This document shows positions 33,695 to 44,659 of a stretch of DNA of 64,000 nt, piece by piece. The translations under genes were made by a program, and so were the position numbers. The DNA is taken from positions 11,329,658 through 11,393,657 of the forward strand of contig CM030704.1 of NCBI GenBank assembly GCA_017979445.1. The letters run 5' to 3'. The notes beneath the pieces are model-generated. The model was given only the letters and a program-made list of their open reading frames with translations, had not been told where the DNA came from and did not search any database. Numbering within the stretch: position 1 is the first letter of the stretch; each line of letters opens with the position of its first letter. This DNA is from Akebia trifoliata (Eukaryota > Streptophyta > Magnoliopsida > Ranunculales > Lardizabalaceae).

Positions 33695-33876
33695 CTTAGT
33701 TAAAAACTTGAAAGGACGACTTAGGCAAAAGTTAGGACATAACAATAAAAAAAAGAAGGCCTTCTAGGTTGAAAACTTGAAAAGGCAACCTAAGAAAAAA
33801 TAAAGGCATTCTAAAAAATAAAAAAAAATAAAAAGCAAAATCTACTAGGTTGAAAATCTGAAAAGGTAACTTAAGC
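33695..33876 (+). repeat. Array of three GNRA-type hairpin units
   Basis: Units near 33695-33724, 33764-33794 and 33845-33875. Stems are CTTAGTT/GACTTAG (one mismatch), CTAGGTTG/CAACCTA and CTAGGTT/AACTTAAG. Inner loops are CTT-GAAA-AGG and TCT-GAAA-AGG in the last two. Confidence 0.82.
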
Positions 33877-34574
33877 AAAAATTAGGACACTAAAAAAAAG
33901 GAAAAGAAAAATCCCAGTGAAAAAAAAAAATTCATAAGGAAGTTTATTAAGAATTACAAAAAATTATTCAAGTTACAACATTCGTTTTTCAACCAAGAAC
34001 TCACATATGACGAAGACAATGTTGATATTGACGAAACTCGAAAGTCATCGTAAGCATGTTAGATATTTAAGAGTATGTTTACTTGTCCAAGTGTTCACTA
34101 AAGGAAAGTATATAAGCATATATCACTTTCAGGAAAAAGATATTTTATTCCAACAATTATCAATATTTTAAGTCCAGTTCAAGCATTTTTCAAAAGAAAT
34201 TTGAAAGAAAATGATCAAATTCCTTATCGTACATATAATAATCTTAAGAGTCTTGAAAAAATAAAGGAATGTCAATTTTTCTATCTGTCATTTATCATAG
34301 TTCATACTTTTTCGTCCATACTTTTCAAGAGTAATCCATTCCATCAATTTCGTAGTGAAGTTCTAGTTAGAAGTCAACCTTGAAACTAGGGGCATTTTTG
34401 AAAATCATTGTAATTCCAAAGTTTCGTTCTTAATCACATGATAAAAAAGGAAAATCTTACTCAAAAGTCTAAAAGTTTGGTGGAGTCCAATGATATTATG
34501 AATCCAAATGCATGATAAATCAATAAAGGTCTAATTTCTAAATCTTTGAATTCAATAATACTGAGGTTCTAACA

Positions 34575-35260
34575 AACCTAAGTCCAAGAAGCGTGGCTCT
34601 AGCAAGTTCGAGTCCGATAAACGAGACTCCAACTTTTTGATATCATAAAATATGAGTTTAGGTAGGATTTTGATAAGTTCTTACAAACCCAAGCCTGAGA
34701 AGCTGGTTACAATAATTTTGAGTAAACTAGACTCCAATTTTTGAATAAGGATTTTAATAAGTTTCTACAAACTCAAGCCCGAGAAGCATAGCTCTAATAA
34801 GTTCGAGTCCGAGAAATGAGACTCCGACTTTTTAAATCATTGAATATGAGTTCAAGTAGGATTTTAATAATTTCCTGCAAACTCAAGCCCGAAAAACGTG
34901 GCTTTAGTAAGTTCAAATTTAAGAAACGAGACTCAAACTTTTTTAATCATAGAATATGAGTTCAGGTAGGATTTTAATAACTTCCTGCAAAACTAAACCC
35001 GAGAAGTGTGGCTCCAATAAGTTCAAGTCCGAGAAACAAGACTCCAATTTTTTAAAAAGGAATATAATAATTTCTTACAAACCCAAGCCCAAAAAGCGTG
35101 GTTCCAGTAAGTTCGAGTCCAAGAAACGATACTCTAACTTTTAAATAGGTTCCTCCAACATCAGACAGGTTGCGTGGTTCCAATAAGTACGAGTCCGAGA
35201 AATGAGACTCAAACTTTTCAAACTCTAAAAAAGAATTTCAAATAGGATTTAATAAAGTTC
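34575..35260 (+). repeat. Seven ~80-115-bp tandem units
   Basis: Each unit contains CAAACxCAAGCCCGAGAAGC, GTTCGAGTCCGAGAAACGAG, ACTCCAACTTTTT and, in the longer ones, AATATGAGTTCAGGTAGG. Some units lack the last segment, which explains the two length classes. GAGTC...GACTC recurs as a potential hairpin. Confidence 0.88.
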
Positions 35261-35745
35261 CTACATCACTTGATATGCCGATAATGCTACGACTCCAATT
35301 ACCTTGTTGTTCAACTTTTCCATAATTTCATGATTGATTTTGTTCTATAGGTGCATTTCAATTTGAATCATTATTGCCAGTGAGAGAAGATATCTCGGAC
35401 CTGACACTTTTTTAATCGATAGGAGTTTATTCTTAATAATCAAATAGAATATTCCATAGGCATCACACCATTGCCCACACGTGCATATTCATTGCATTTG
35501 CATTAGTTAGGAAGAATTTTCTAAAATTCAAAGATCTGACATCGTCAATGAGAGTTCAGGCACGACAACCTAACAAACTTTTAGTTTAGGGAGAGTTTTA
35601 CCCTCAAAGATCCGATCGTCCCGACGAATTGCTAAATCAGGTTGTAAAATGAACTATCATTAGCTTTGGCATTCAGATATCGTACTATCTACCAAAGTAG
35701 ATTTTCTATCTAGTTTGCTTCAACCCTCGATCAAAGAGGGGCATC

Positions 35746-37268
35746 TATAAATACCTTATTTTCGCACTCACCTAATTAATCAATTCGTAAACCCGATTGC
35801 GATAATTCCCAATGATGGATGAATATTCTAATATTTTTATTTGTTACTAGATGTTTTTCTAAAATTCGGATGAGATATTTCCAACAAATAAACTTAAGAA
35901 ATCATGCTACGTTAGGAAAATATGACCCAAAAAATAGAAATCATCATTTTTAGACAAAAAAAAGTCTTACGAGAAAAATGACTAAAAATGACCAAATTAA
36001 CAAAATATCCCTGACATCAGAACATCCCCAAATCCTACATCACACTTAGAAAATTCCTTTCGAAGATAAAAAATAACAAACTAAAATCAAATAAATTGTT
36101 TCTTCAATTCCTACCAAATTTGACAAAATTACAAAATTGCCCTTCATTGAGTCTACGATCATTTCATGCCAAAAACTCATAAATGACACAAACCAACACT
36201 CTTATTGAATTTCTTACAAAAAATTGATTCTAAAACAATCCAAAACTTTGAAAATCAACCTCTTAATGCAAAAACCCTCTTTGAGAGTAAAACGATAATT
36301 TTTCAAATCCTAAAAATAAAAAATTATAAACTAATAATTAAAACTTTAATTAATGAAAAATGAAGTCATAATAAATTAAACAAAAATTTTTTATCAAATA
36401 AAATTAATTAATTAAGCCCACGAACCAAATTTTAAGTGGTAGCCCATTTATTTAAGTAGGGCACACTTGATATCTAATAAAGAACCCTCCACCGGGGGTC
36501 CCAAAGAATTCAGAATAATTTAATAAAAAATCCTTCATTAGGGGGTTCTCAAAAAACTTAAAAAAATCTCATTCTTTGTAAGTCAAAATTTAAAATTCAA
36601 AATTCAAATAAAACTTAATTGAATATTAATCTAAAGTATTTTAACAAACATTATCTTTAAGAGGCCTAGTCCAAACCCTAATCTTCAAAAAGTTTTTTAA
36701 AAAGGAGTTTCCACCACCTAAATTTAGAGGTTAAGAAAAATCCTTGAAAAGAGAGGTCAAAAACTCTCACAAGACTTTCCAAAATCCCAAATCTGAAGCC
36801 CCAAACTCATACCTAACCCCAAATCTCCATTTTTCACATAAAAAACACTCAGAAACTCTTAAAACATCCTAAAAAGCTAGAAAATATTCAAATTTAGGAG
36901 AAGAAACCCTCATATCGAAGATCGAAAACAGATTTAGAAATGGAGATAAAAGTGAGAAGACATGAGGAACGCTCTCCATCAATTTCTGAGGGAATCGACC
37001 GTCATAATTACTCAAATAAAAAGGTAATATTTTTATTTTATTTTTAGGTCGATTTTTTGCAATGCAAAATTGTTGGGAAAAGTAAAGACCGGCATTCACC
37101 AAGCGAGACCTTCCAATCCCATAATGTGATCCCCATACCCATAGTCTTTTCCGTAATTCAGTATTTTTTATCCATAGAGTCATGTATCAGTTCCTAGATC
37201 ATAAAACTAGTTGGCGACTCCCAGAAAAATAAAAGTGGATTTGCACCCGCGGATCGAAGACGCTTTTG
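35746..37268 (+). repeat. Element C LTR with PPT and PBS on either side
   Basis: 1523-bp Tat LTR from TATAAATACC to GACGCTTTTG, preceded by AAAGAGGGGCATC (35733-35745) and followed directly by GTGGCGACTCTGCTG (37269-37283), a primer site. An LTR with both neighbours is the 3' LTR of one unit and the 5' LTR of the next. The U5 block is at 37080-37230; its TATA region (near 36690) is degenerate. Confidence 0.85.
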
Positions 37269-37283
37269 GTGGCGACTCTGCTG
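37269..37283 (+). other. Primer binding site after element C LTR
   Basis: GTGGCGACTCTGCTG, the same type as element A's site at 19874-19894. About 190 bases of T-rich leader follow before similarity is lost. Confidence 0.75.
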
Positions 37284-38630
37284 AAGATAATTTAAAAATC
37301 AAACATGAAAACCTTAAAAATTGTCGCATTGAAAAATTCAACTTCATTTTTTATTATTATTATTTAATTAGGTTTTTTACACAGACTAGTTTTTTTTAGA
37401 CATGTTAGTGGATTCTTTTGGTTAAGTAGTTTTTTTTTCCTTTCTCTCTTAATATTTTGATTTTTTTTTATTTTTTGTCTAACTCCAAACCAATGAAAGA
37501 TTCAAAGTAACATATGAAATAAGGATAACAAGAGAGGATCATATGAAATAAGGATAATAAGAGAGGATCTAATGTTAAAGGCTTACGTGGAACATTGGAA
37601 TGTAGCAAGGTTGAGAGCATTAATGGCAGCCGACCCCCAATCTCATCATAATCATCAAAGAAACCTTCCAATTGAAATAACGATTTTTTAGGGTAGGGAT
37701 AGATTTCCCTTCAGCATATTCCTAGGAGCTTGTAAGCCTAATAGGATGGAGAAATCACTCCTTGTCAATCATGGGGAGCTGGAGAAGCTTTTCGTACCCC
37801 AACCTCTGTATCATGTAGAAGAATCTAGGCTGCTTAAGGGCTCTCGAGAGTCTGTACTAGGCTTGGATACACATCAAATCGAACTTCTTGCCCTCTAACA
37901 ATCAGGAGTTCATCAACTCCACCATCTAGATTAGGAGGAAAAGTTCCTGGTCATCTGCACAGGGGCCTTGTGGTAATAATTCAAGACCTCTCAGGTTAGG
38001 GTATAAAGTGAGATCTTGAGGCCAGCCCAAAATTGACCGCAGAAGATATGTTGGTGTCCTTTTCCGAAGTTTCCTTAGGATTAGGAACCTCACACCATTC
38101 AGTAGCCACAAACTCTAGAATAAAGAATGTGGCTCGGAAGTCCTCCATTGAGGTTTTCGTAGGGGTATAAGATTTCTTGACCATGATTTTAAAGGCTCTA
38201 AAATGAACAAAAAAAAAGGAAAGAAGGGCCCAAAAATAAACAAAATAGAATTTGAAAAAAAGGGGAAGGTAAAAAATAAATAAAAAGGGAAAAGTATAGG
38301 CAAAAAATAATAAGGGAGCAAATGGAATAATGGAGTACCTGAATAGATAACAAGGTAGAAAAAAGTTAAAAAGAATAGAGCCTTGATCTGAGAATTGAAC
38401 GAAGGGAACTCGAAAAATTTCAAAGGAGAAAAGGGAAAATGGTAGAAATTCAGTAAAAAAATGAGAGAAGGAAGCATAGGGGGTTTTATAGGGAAACTCT
38501 CCTCGCAATGTGTTGTCCATCCAATGGCCAGGATCACCTAGAACTAAGGGCTATCTTTGCCATCATTATACTCCAAAAATGAGGAGATCGAACACTGCAC
38601 GTCCCGTATCGAATTTAATGGAGATCGAGT
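37284..38630 (-). pseudogene. Unidentified minus-strand coding remnant with promoter
   Basis: I do not recognise this. On the minus strand CCTATAAAACCCCC (near 38478-38492) resembles a TATA box. A pyrimidine-rich leader follows, then an ATG at about 38184 opening MVKKSYTPTKTSMEDFRATF and continuing to a frameshift near 38050, where the next frame reads LYPNLRGLELLPQGPCADDQ. Stops follow, with further open stretches to 37468. Direct copies of GAGAGGATC(A/T)xATGxxA at 37530-37570 mark a small duplication. It could be the start of an unrelated retroelement or another captured gene. Confidence 0.35.
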
Positions 38631-39299
38631 TGATGTTCCCAAGTCTTCTCAAGAACCATTACAAGGAATTGGCTAGGGTAAAGACAAAGATGATGAAATA
38701 GGCATCACAAGGCTTGATCGTGGAAATACAATACAAAGAGGCTGCTCTAGAAGATTCTAAGACTAAATTTGAAGATATTAAAGCTTCACCAAGGATGGTC
38801 AACTATCTTTTTATGCGAGGGATAGATTTGGAAGATTAAATTGGATGTAAGGGTTAATTGAGAATTTTATGTTCTAATTGTCCTTAATCTTAATCTTTTA
38901 TTTTCTAAGGACTAATCAGGCCCAATCCTCATCTAATTTGCCTATAAAAACAACCCACATGTTATATTTGAGACACAATTCTAATTCTAAGATTTTGAAA
39001 TTTTATTTCAAAAGCTATTGCTTCGTCTTCATGTGTTCTTGTTTGAGTTCTTCATGAGTTCTTTATGAGTTCTTGTTCGAGTGCATGAATCTTCGACTTA
39101 TCAAAGGAGTGATCAACCTTTGTGACGTTTTAAGATTGGGGTTTTAAAGACATAGTTTCCTTAAGGTTCTCATCCAATCAACATTAGTTTGTTCTTAAGC
39201 AATTTCGAATGTTTCGAAGCCATTAAATTCAAGATTTTCTAGAGGAGACCATCTAGGGGAATCCATATCTATGGAGAACATCTAAAGGGGATAATATCA
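38631..39299 (+). repeat. Chromovirus LTR, plus orientation
   Basis: 669-bp LTR (TGATGTTCCC to AATATCA), a second copy of the family at 31379-32071. TATAAAAACAACC lies at 38943. It is followed by a plus-strand primer site (39302-39313), but the coding sequence to its right is on the minus strand. Confidence 0.88.
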
Positions 39300-39301
39300 T
39301 T

Positions 39302-39313
39302 TGGTATCAGAGC
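39302..39313 (+). other. tRNA-Met-type primer binding site
   Basis: TGGTATCAGAGC, complementary to the 3' end of initiator tRNA-Met, the usual primer of chromoviruses and many Copia elements. It sits two bases after the LTR end and is directly joined to an inverted LTR fragment. Confidence 0.9.
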
Positions 39314-39420
39314 CCCTCTTTGTATTGCACTTCCATGATTAAGCCTTGTTTTTTTCATCCTCTTTGTCCTTGTCGTAGCCAATTCCTTGCAATGGTTCTT
39401 AAGAAGACTTGGAAACATCA
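39314..39420 (-). repeat. Inverted partial chromovirus LTR
   Basis: The reverse complement matches the first ~107 bases of the LTR at 38631 (TGATGTTTCCAAGTCTTC...AATACAAAGAG). Just upstream on the minus strand is CAAAGAGGGGGAGAATAATG (39432-39451), a polypurine tract, so this is the start of the minus-strand element's 3' LTR. It breaks off exactly at the plus-strand primer site. Confidence 0.88.
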
Positions 39421-39829
39421 ACTTGATCTCCATTATTCTCCCCCTCTTTGAAAAGATTCTTCTTCGAATCACCTACATCAAACAAAGATAAATCATCAAC
39501 ATTAAAAATTACACTAACATTACCATAGTTTCTTGGCCAATCTAGTTTGTAGGCGTTATCATTGATTCACTCCAAAACTTGAAATGGACCATTTTCTCTA
39601 GGCTGCAATTTTGACTTTCTTTGTGTAGGGAACCCTCCTTACACAGGTGCACTCAAACCCAATCTCTAGGTTGGAAGACAACTTTCAAGCGCCCCTTATT
39701 GGCTTGCTTAGCATATTGCTCAATGTTGGCCCGCACTCTGGCATGTAAATCTTTCACAAAATCTATTTTTTTTTTTATCATCAAGATTAGCATGCTTATT
39801 AGTAAGCAAAGGTAAAATATCCATAGGTG
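39421..39829 (-). other. Chromovirus 3' end, degenerate
   Basis: Minus-strand end of pol. A decayed integrase C-terminus (for example VGDSKKNLFKEGENN-like wording at 39480-39430) runs into the polypurine tract. Stops occur in all frames. Confidence 0.55.
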
Positions 39830-40414
39830 TTAAAGGATTAACAATTTATTCCATAAAGTGCACCAAAAATAACTTAGGAACTTAACATCTCTGTCATTAA
39901 CAATTGACTTAGGCAACCCATGCAATCGAACTACTTCTTTAAATAACAAATCAACAATATGTGTTGCGAAGTTGGTTTTAGTACATGCAATAAAATGGGT
40001 CATTTTACTAAACCTATGAACAACAATAAATATGCTATCCTTACCACTTGGAGTCCTTGGTAATCCTAAAACAAAATCCATAGATATATCAAAATATCTA
40101 TTTGGTATAGTAGAACTAGGTATGAAGTCTATTTGGTGCTCAATTCCTCTTAAAGGAGGTAATCCATGAGGAATCTCTTTGGAAAAAAGATCATCAAAGT
40201 CCTGCAATAAAGACACAATAACACTAGGCAAAGAGGAGTTAAGGTTATTAGTAGAAAAATAAACATCCTTGTACATAAGTACTAGCACTTGTTGTCTTGC
40301 CATCATTACACTCTTAACCTCATGTTTTCCAATAAGTACACTCATTATATTATTTTCCTCTTCACGTTGTTCAATTTTCTCTCTTTTTTGCTCACACCTT
40401 GGATTCACTCTCAT
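39830..40414 (-). pseudogene. Chromovirus pol with in-frame RT/RNase H deletion
   Basis: One continuous 194-residue frame on the minus strand. Residues ~70-108 are the segment just before [22 protein letters not shown], then [17 protein letters not shown]. The next residue begins integrase: [20 protein letters not shown], then [15 protein letters not shown] and [18 protein letters not shown]. The first and second catalytic Asp are present; the Glu region is absent. RT, RNase H and the integrase zinc finger are missing at the joint near 40097, yet the frame is kept. Confidence 0.9.
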
Positions 40415-41090
40415 TTGTACTCTCTTGATATCCTAACCTGATCCTCATAAGCTTGCAATGGTTTGAGAGGGGCCAATACAACTTTTAGATTGTTCATTAC
40501 AAAAGAATATCGATTTTTGTACTCATCATGAGACACTCTCCTATCAAACTGCCACGGTCGACCAAGTACTATATGAGCAGCATGCATCGGTTCCACATCA
40601 CAAAGAACCTCATCCTTATACTTGCCAATTGAACAAGGAACCTGAACTTGTTTGTTTACTTTTACTTCTCAACAGTCATTCAGCCATTGTAACTTGTATG
40701 GTTTAGGATGTTTCTTCTACTTCAAATTCAACTTCTCTACCAACAAAGTACTAGCAACATTAGTATAACTTTCACTATCAATAATCAATGTATACACTTT
40801 ATCCTTCACGTGGCATCTTGTGTGAAAAATATGCTCACATTACTCCTCATCTCTTTCATCCTTAGGCTGTATACTTAAAGCTCTCCTAGTAACAAGTAAA
40901 TCACCATGCACAAGTTCTTCCACCTCTTCATCAGAACAATTCTCTAATGGTGGCATCTCATTATCACTTGAGCTAGCACTCTCAATTTCTCCATTTGCCC
41001 GTACAACCATAACCCTTTTGTTTGAGCATTCAAAAATAATATGTCCAAATCCTTGGCACCGAAAACACTTAATTTCTTAGTAAAAAGTTT
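40411..41090 (-). pseudogene. Chromovirus CCHC knuckle and protease
   Basis: Reading the minus strand: a gag zinc knuckle, CFRCQGFGHIIFEC, near 41077-41036 (all four ligands kept); an acidic stretch; a retropepsin-like segment YTLIIDSESYTNVAS near 40800-40755, where the D-S/T-G core is altered; then LGRPWQFDRRVSHDEYKNRY (40596-40411 frame). Several stops separate these pieces. Confidence 0.8.
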
Positions 41091-42032
41091 TGTTTCGAGT
41101 TTATCTTTAGGAACATAAATCAAATTTTTCGACCTTGCTTCTTCTTTTGGTTTAATAGTGGATTTGTTGTCCTTCCAATTTGGTCTCCACAGATTACTAG
41201 AGGACGAACCAGATCTGAACCTTTTAGACTTAATTTGTTTTTCTACTTTAATGGCCTTATGCAGTAATTATTTCATCTCTACGTAATGTTGCAACTCAAC
41301 CACATCAGCAATCTCCTTATTCAATCCGACAATAAATTTAGTCATGGTTGCTTCTCTATCTTCCTTTATGTTTGCTCTAATCATGGCGATTTCCATCTCC
41401 TTATAATAATCCTCTACACTCATGGATCCCTTGCAATTTAATATACAAATCTCGATAGTAATGGTTAGGTATAAATCTCTTGCGCATCACCAACTTCATC
41501 TCTTCCCATGACCATATAGGTTTCTCACCATTCCTGCACCTATTGATCACCAATTGATCCCACCATATACTTGCATAATTTGTAAATTCCATGGCGGCTA
41601 GTTTTACTTTCTTATCTTTGGAATAATTATGACAATCAAATACATGCTCAACTTTTCTTTCCCATTCTAAATATAATTCAGAATCATTCTTTCCTTGAAA
41701 GTCAGAATCATCTTCTTTATGCTACCCATATTTTTGTCTCCCTTGAAGTCAAACTTCTTGTCCCGTTTATAACTTGTTCTCTCCACGTTGGAATTAGCTT
41801 CTTTTTCTTCCTCGAACTCATATCTTCGATAGGATTTAGATTCATAAGAGGATTTCATATTGTCCAACCTTGAATTTAGCAATTTGAATTGATCATGAAC
41901 GGCCTTGATGAATAATCTCATGTCGACCTCTTGTGGGTCTCCTCCTTCCTTACTCATGTCGATTTCTTGATGGTCTCTTCTACCACTCAAAGCTAATAGT
42001 TCCAGTCCCTGTATAGTTCTTAATAGAAACAA
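41091..42032 (-). pseudogene. Chromovirus gag, N-terminal and capsid part
   Basis: Frames 42032-41667 and 41592-41401 on the minus strand. The first has an Arg/Lys-rich stretch and a run of charged residues; the second has MEFTNYASIWWDQLV, then WEEMKLVMRKRFIPNHYYRDL, the capsid pattern of chromoviral gag (A..WW..L....R, W..M...M..RF.P). Stops separate the frames. A decayed primer-like stretch (TGGAACTATTAGCTTTGAG) at about 42003 on the minus strand may mark the element's 5' end. Confidence 0.75.
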
Positions 42033-43480
42033 GAATTCAACAATTCTTAGGAAAAAAATATATATATATCAGATTTTAATGTCGAAGCTAACGGGGAATC
42101 AACGAGATAACGTTTGTCTTGATAAAGAACGTTGTGTCTGTTGTGGCTGAATTCCAGCAAGTGGCTGAGTTTCGGTAAGAATGAAAAACATTTTTTTTAA
42201 AGGGTGACTGTTGTGGCTGAGTTTTCAGTAACAAATCATTAGTAGACAGCAACAACTCGTTTGTGAGCCAACTTTGGTTCGAGATAAATGGTAATTTTGG
42301 TTGAGTTATTTGTCGAAATAAATACAGCAACTTTGATTTGTTCTTGAATGGTAATCCAATGTTCAAAGAAAACGTGTTTTAAAGAAATTTTTTCCTTTTA
42401 TGAATTTTAAACAAATACAAATAACAAGAACGTTTTATTTCAGAAAACTCAAGTATAACAAAAACAAGAACACATGAAAGCATTGAATTTTCCTTTGTTG
42501 TCTTCTTTAATGGCAGAAATTACAGTTGCCCATTGACTAAATTTTCAGCAAGAAATCCAGTAAGAGCAAACAAAAACAAAGTGTGGTGGCTATTAATTCA
42601 GCGAGAACATAGATAAATCAACCCAAAATGCAAAGATAAATCAGCATTTTCGAATGAATCTTTTAGCCCGAAATGCAACCTGACTTGAACAACTTGTTAA
42701 TGAATTTGAAAATCAGAAATCAAAACAAAAATCAGAATTTGAAAAATAAACTCATGTCACACGTTCTATCTGTAATTTTGCAAGAAAATCATGTAACATC
42801 GTCACTTGACCTGAGTTTCAACAAGAAAGACAATTCGAGTTCATGAACTAGCAAGACAGTGACAATAAAGCAAAACAAAAAAAACAAAAATTTCAGCAAG
42901 AAGTCATTTGGGAACAACAAGGAAAAACCAGCAAGTACACGTTGTGGCTGATATTTCAACAAGAAAACATTATGGACATCTGAAAAAAAAAAATCAGCAA
43001 GAACACATTATGAACCAGCAATAATAGATATATATATTGTAGCTGTTTTGAGATCATTCTTGGTCAGATCTGATATAAACTACAGCAAGCGGTTAGTTCT
43101 TGATCATGTAAAAAAAAATTTCAAGAAATTAATGATCGCTCTATAATGGTCAAAGTTGACGGTGAAATCAAGAAGATAGTTGAATGTAATACGTCAAAGA
43201 AGAGGCAAATTCAAGCAATGTCAATATATGTCGCTGTGTGTGTGTGTGTTTTTTTTTTTCCTTTTTTTATAACAGCAAGAATTAGATTGCTGTTGAACAT
43301 GTAAGAACGTTCAATGTTGTTGTAACTATTTTCTTACAAGATGTTTTGTTGTCGAAATTCAATTTACCGATCTAATTTGTAATTTAACAAGACGTTTTGT
43401 TGATTCTTGTTTTAATAAAAATAAATTCAGCAACTTTGACAATGGTTTGTGATCAAATACTATTCAAGAACTATTATACC
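42033..43480. other. Unassigned repeat-rich spacer, possible decayed LTR
   Basis: No gene. The motif TCAGCAAGAA or TCAACAAGAA recurs at irregular spacing (about 42550, 42828, 42893, 42999, 43271), and GTTGTGGCTGA at 42138, 42210 and 42954. A GT run is at 43225-43250. Its place between a minus-strand chromovirus start and the Athila LTR suggests the remains of an LTR or leader, but it does not match the LTR at 38631. Confidence 0.4.
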
Positions 43481-44636
43481 ATGCTAATTAGGCTTAATTG
43501 CACAAAATAATCATAATTTTTGAAAACTTGATCGCCTATGTTCACTACAAGTCAATAATCGTCTAGATGAATACCAAATCAATCAATCAAGAGTGCACTA
43601 CAATCAGGAAGTCCAATCAAGCAACCAAGTAAAAATAGAGATCTAGATGTTTTCAGATCAATGTGGCGTAGTCACAAGCAATGTAACACAGCCCACCTCG
43701 AATGAATCATCCTAAAAGTTCTTCAGTTTGCTTCGCACTTGAGATTATACTCAAGAGTGATGGCAGCTATTTTTGGATACTTTCAAAGTACCTCAAGTCT
43801 ATAAATAAATCATTTTTCCAATTAGGAAAGATTCATTGGGCCCTTACTCATTCTCTCTTCTCCCCCCAATGTCCTTGGCATTTTCTTTGTAATTTTCATT
43901 TTGTAGTTAAGTTTTATTTCAACAATTTCTATTATTTTTCAAAAAGATAGTGTATGTTGGTTACCATGAATACAAGTGTTCTTTCTTCTATTTATTCTTG
44001 TATCCTTTCAATGACCATAAACTGACTCCCTCCACTAGTGAAAGAAGGAAGCGTAGGAGCAAGCTTTAATTCTGTATTATTTATTTTTCCTTCCATGCTT
44101 TTTATGTCGTTTGTAGGATTTTCATCAAGGTTTCATCCAACTCTAATGGATCAAAGCTTTAGATGAATCTCTATACTTCATATGCTTAACTTAGATGTTT
44201 TATGCCTAGGTAAGGATAAGATAGAACATGCTTAATCTAGAGTGAAGGGGTCTTAATAATAGTATTTTTTCAAGCTTCATGCCATATCTTCCAACTCAAT
44301 GAGCTCACACCAAGCCCTTGAGGTTAAGTGCAACGAAGGGTAGACTTAAATATAGTTTTATTTACTAATCCTAGGTTACTCTAATCACTAATTACTTTAT
44401 TTCTCTTATTTTCTTAATATAAATTTCCTTTCTATCTCTTTATTTTCTAGCAACATCTACTTTCCATTCTGTTTCACAAAAATACAAAAAAATGTTTTAA
44501 ATTGTAACTTAGATTAACTTCATTCTTACTAACTTGATAACATCCCCCTTTCTCTTGGGTTTGATCCTTTACTTGTCTATAAGCTAAAGAGAGTATAAAA
44601 ATATTAATTTCTGATGAGATGACAATGACAACATCA
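43481..44636 (+). repeat. Athila-type 5' LTR, 5'-truncated
   Basis: Similarity to the solo LTR at 47908-49095 begins near CATGCTAATTAGGCTTAATT (43482) and runs to ACAACATCA (44636). Shared marks are TATAAATA (43800), CACACCAAGCCCTTGAGGTT (44308) and TCTCTTGGGTTTGATCC. The first ~120 bases are missing. A primer site and Athila gag follow. Confidence 0.8.
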
Positions 44637-44640
44637 AAAT

Positions 44641-44659
44641 TTTGGCACCGCCTCTGAGA
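44641..44659 (+). other. Athila primer binding site, decayed
   Basis: TTTGGCACCGCCTCTGAGA, four bases after the LTR end, resembles the TTGGCGCC-type site of Athila elements (tRNA-Asp, as I recall) with several changes. Confidence 0.65.

Larger units (their letters stand above)
33592..35732 (+). other. Element C 3' untranslated region
   Basis: Collinear with 25812-27058 in its first half. It contains three hairpin units (33695-33876) and a seven-unit array (34575-35260), then a tail (35270-35732) that matches the pre-PPT tail of element B (24060-24340). No gene was recognised; the short frames at 33364-33609, 34201-34383 and 34956-35144 are UTR or repeat translations. Confidence 0.75.

Noticed and set aside
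38115..38520. Hydrophobic minus-strand frames of 140 and 174 residues
   Set aside because: Mostly a pyrimidine-rich leader; only the last part near 38184 looks protein-like and is reported separately.
42033..43480. Possible 5' LTR of the minus-strand chromovirus
   Set aside because: No clear match to the LTR at 38631 and no clean TG...CA borders, so it is left as an unassigned spacer.
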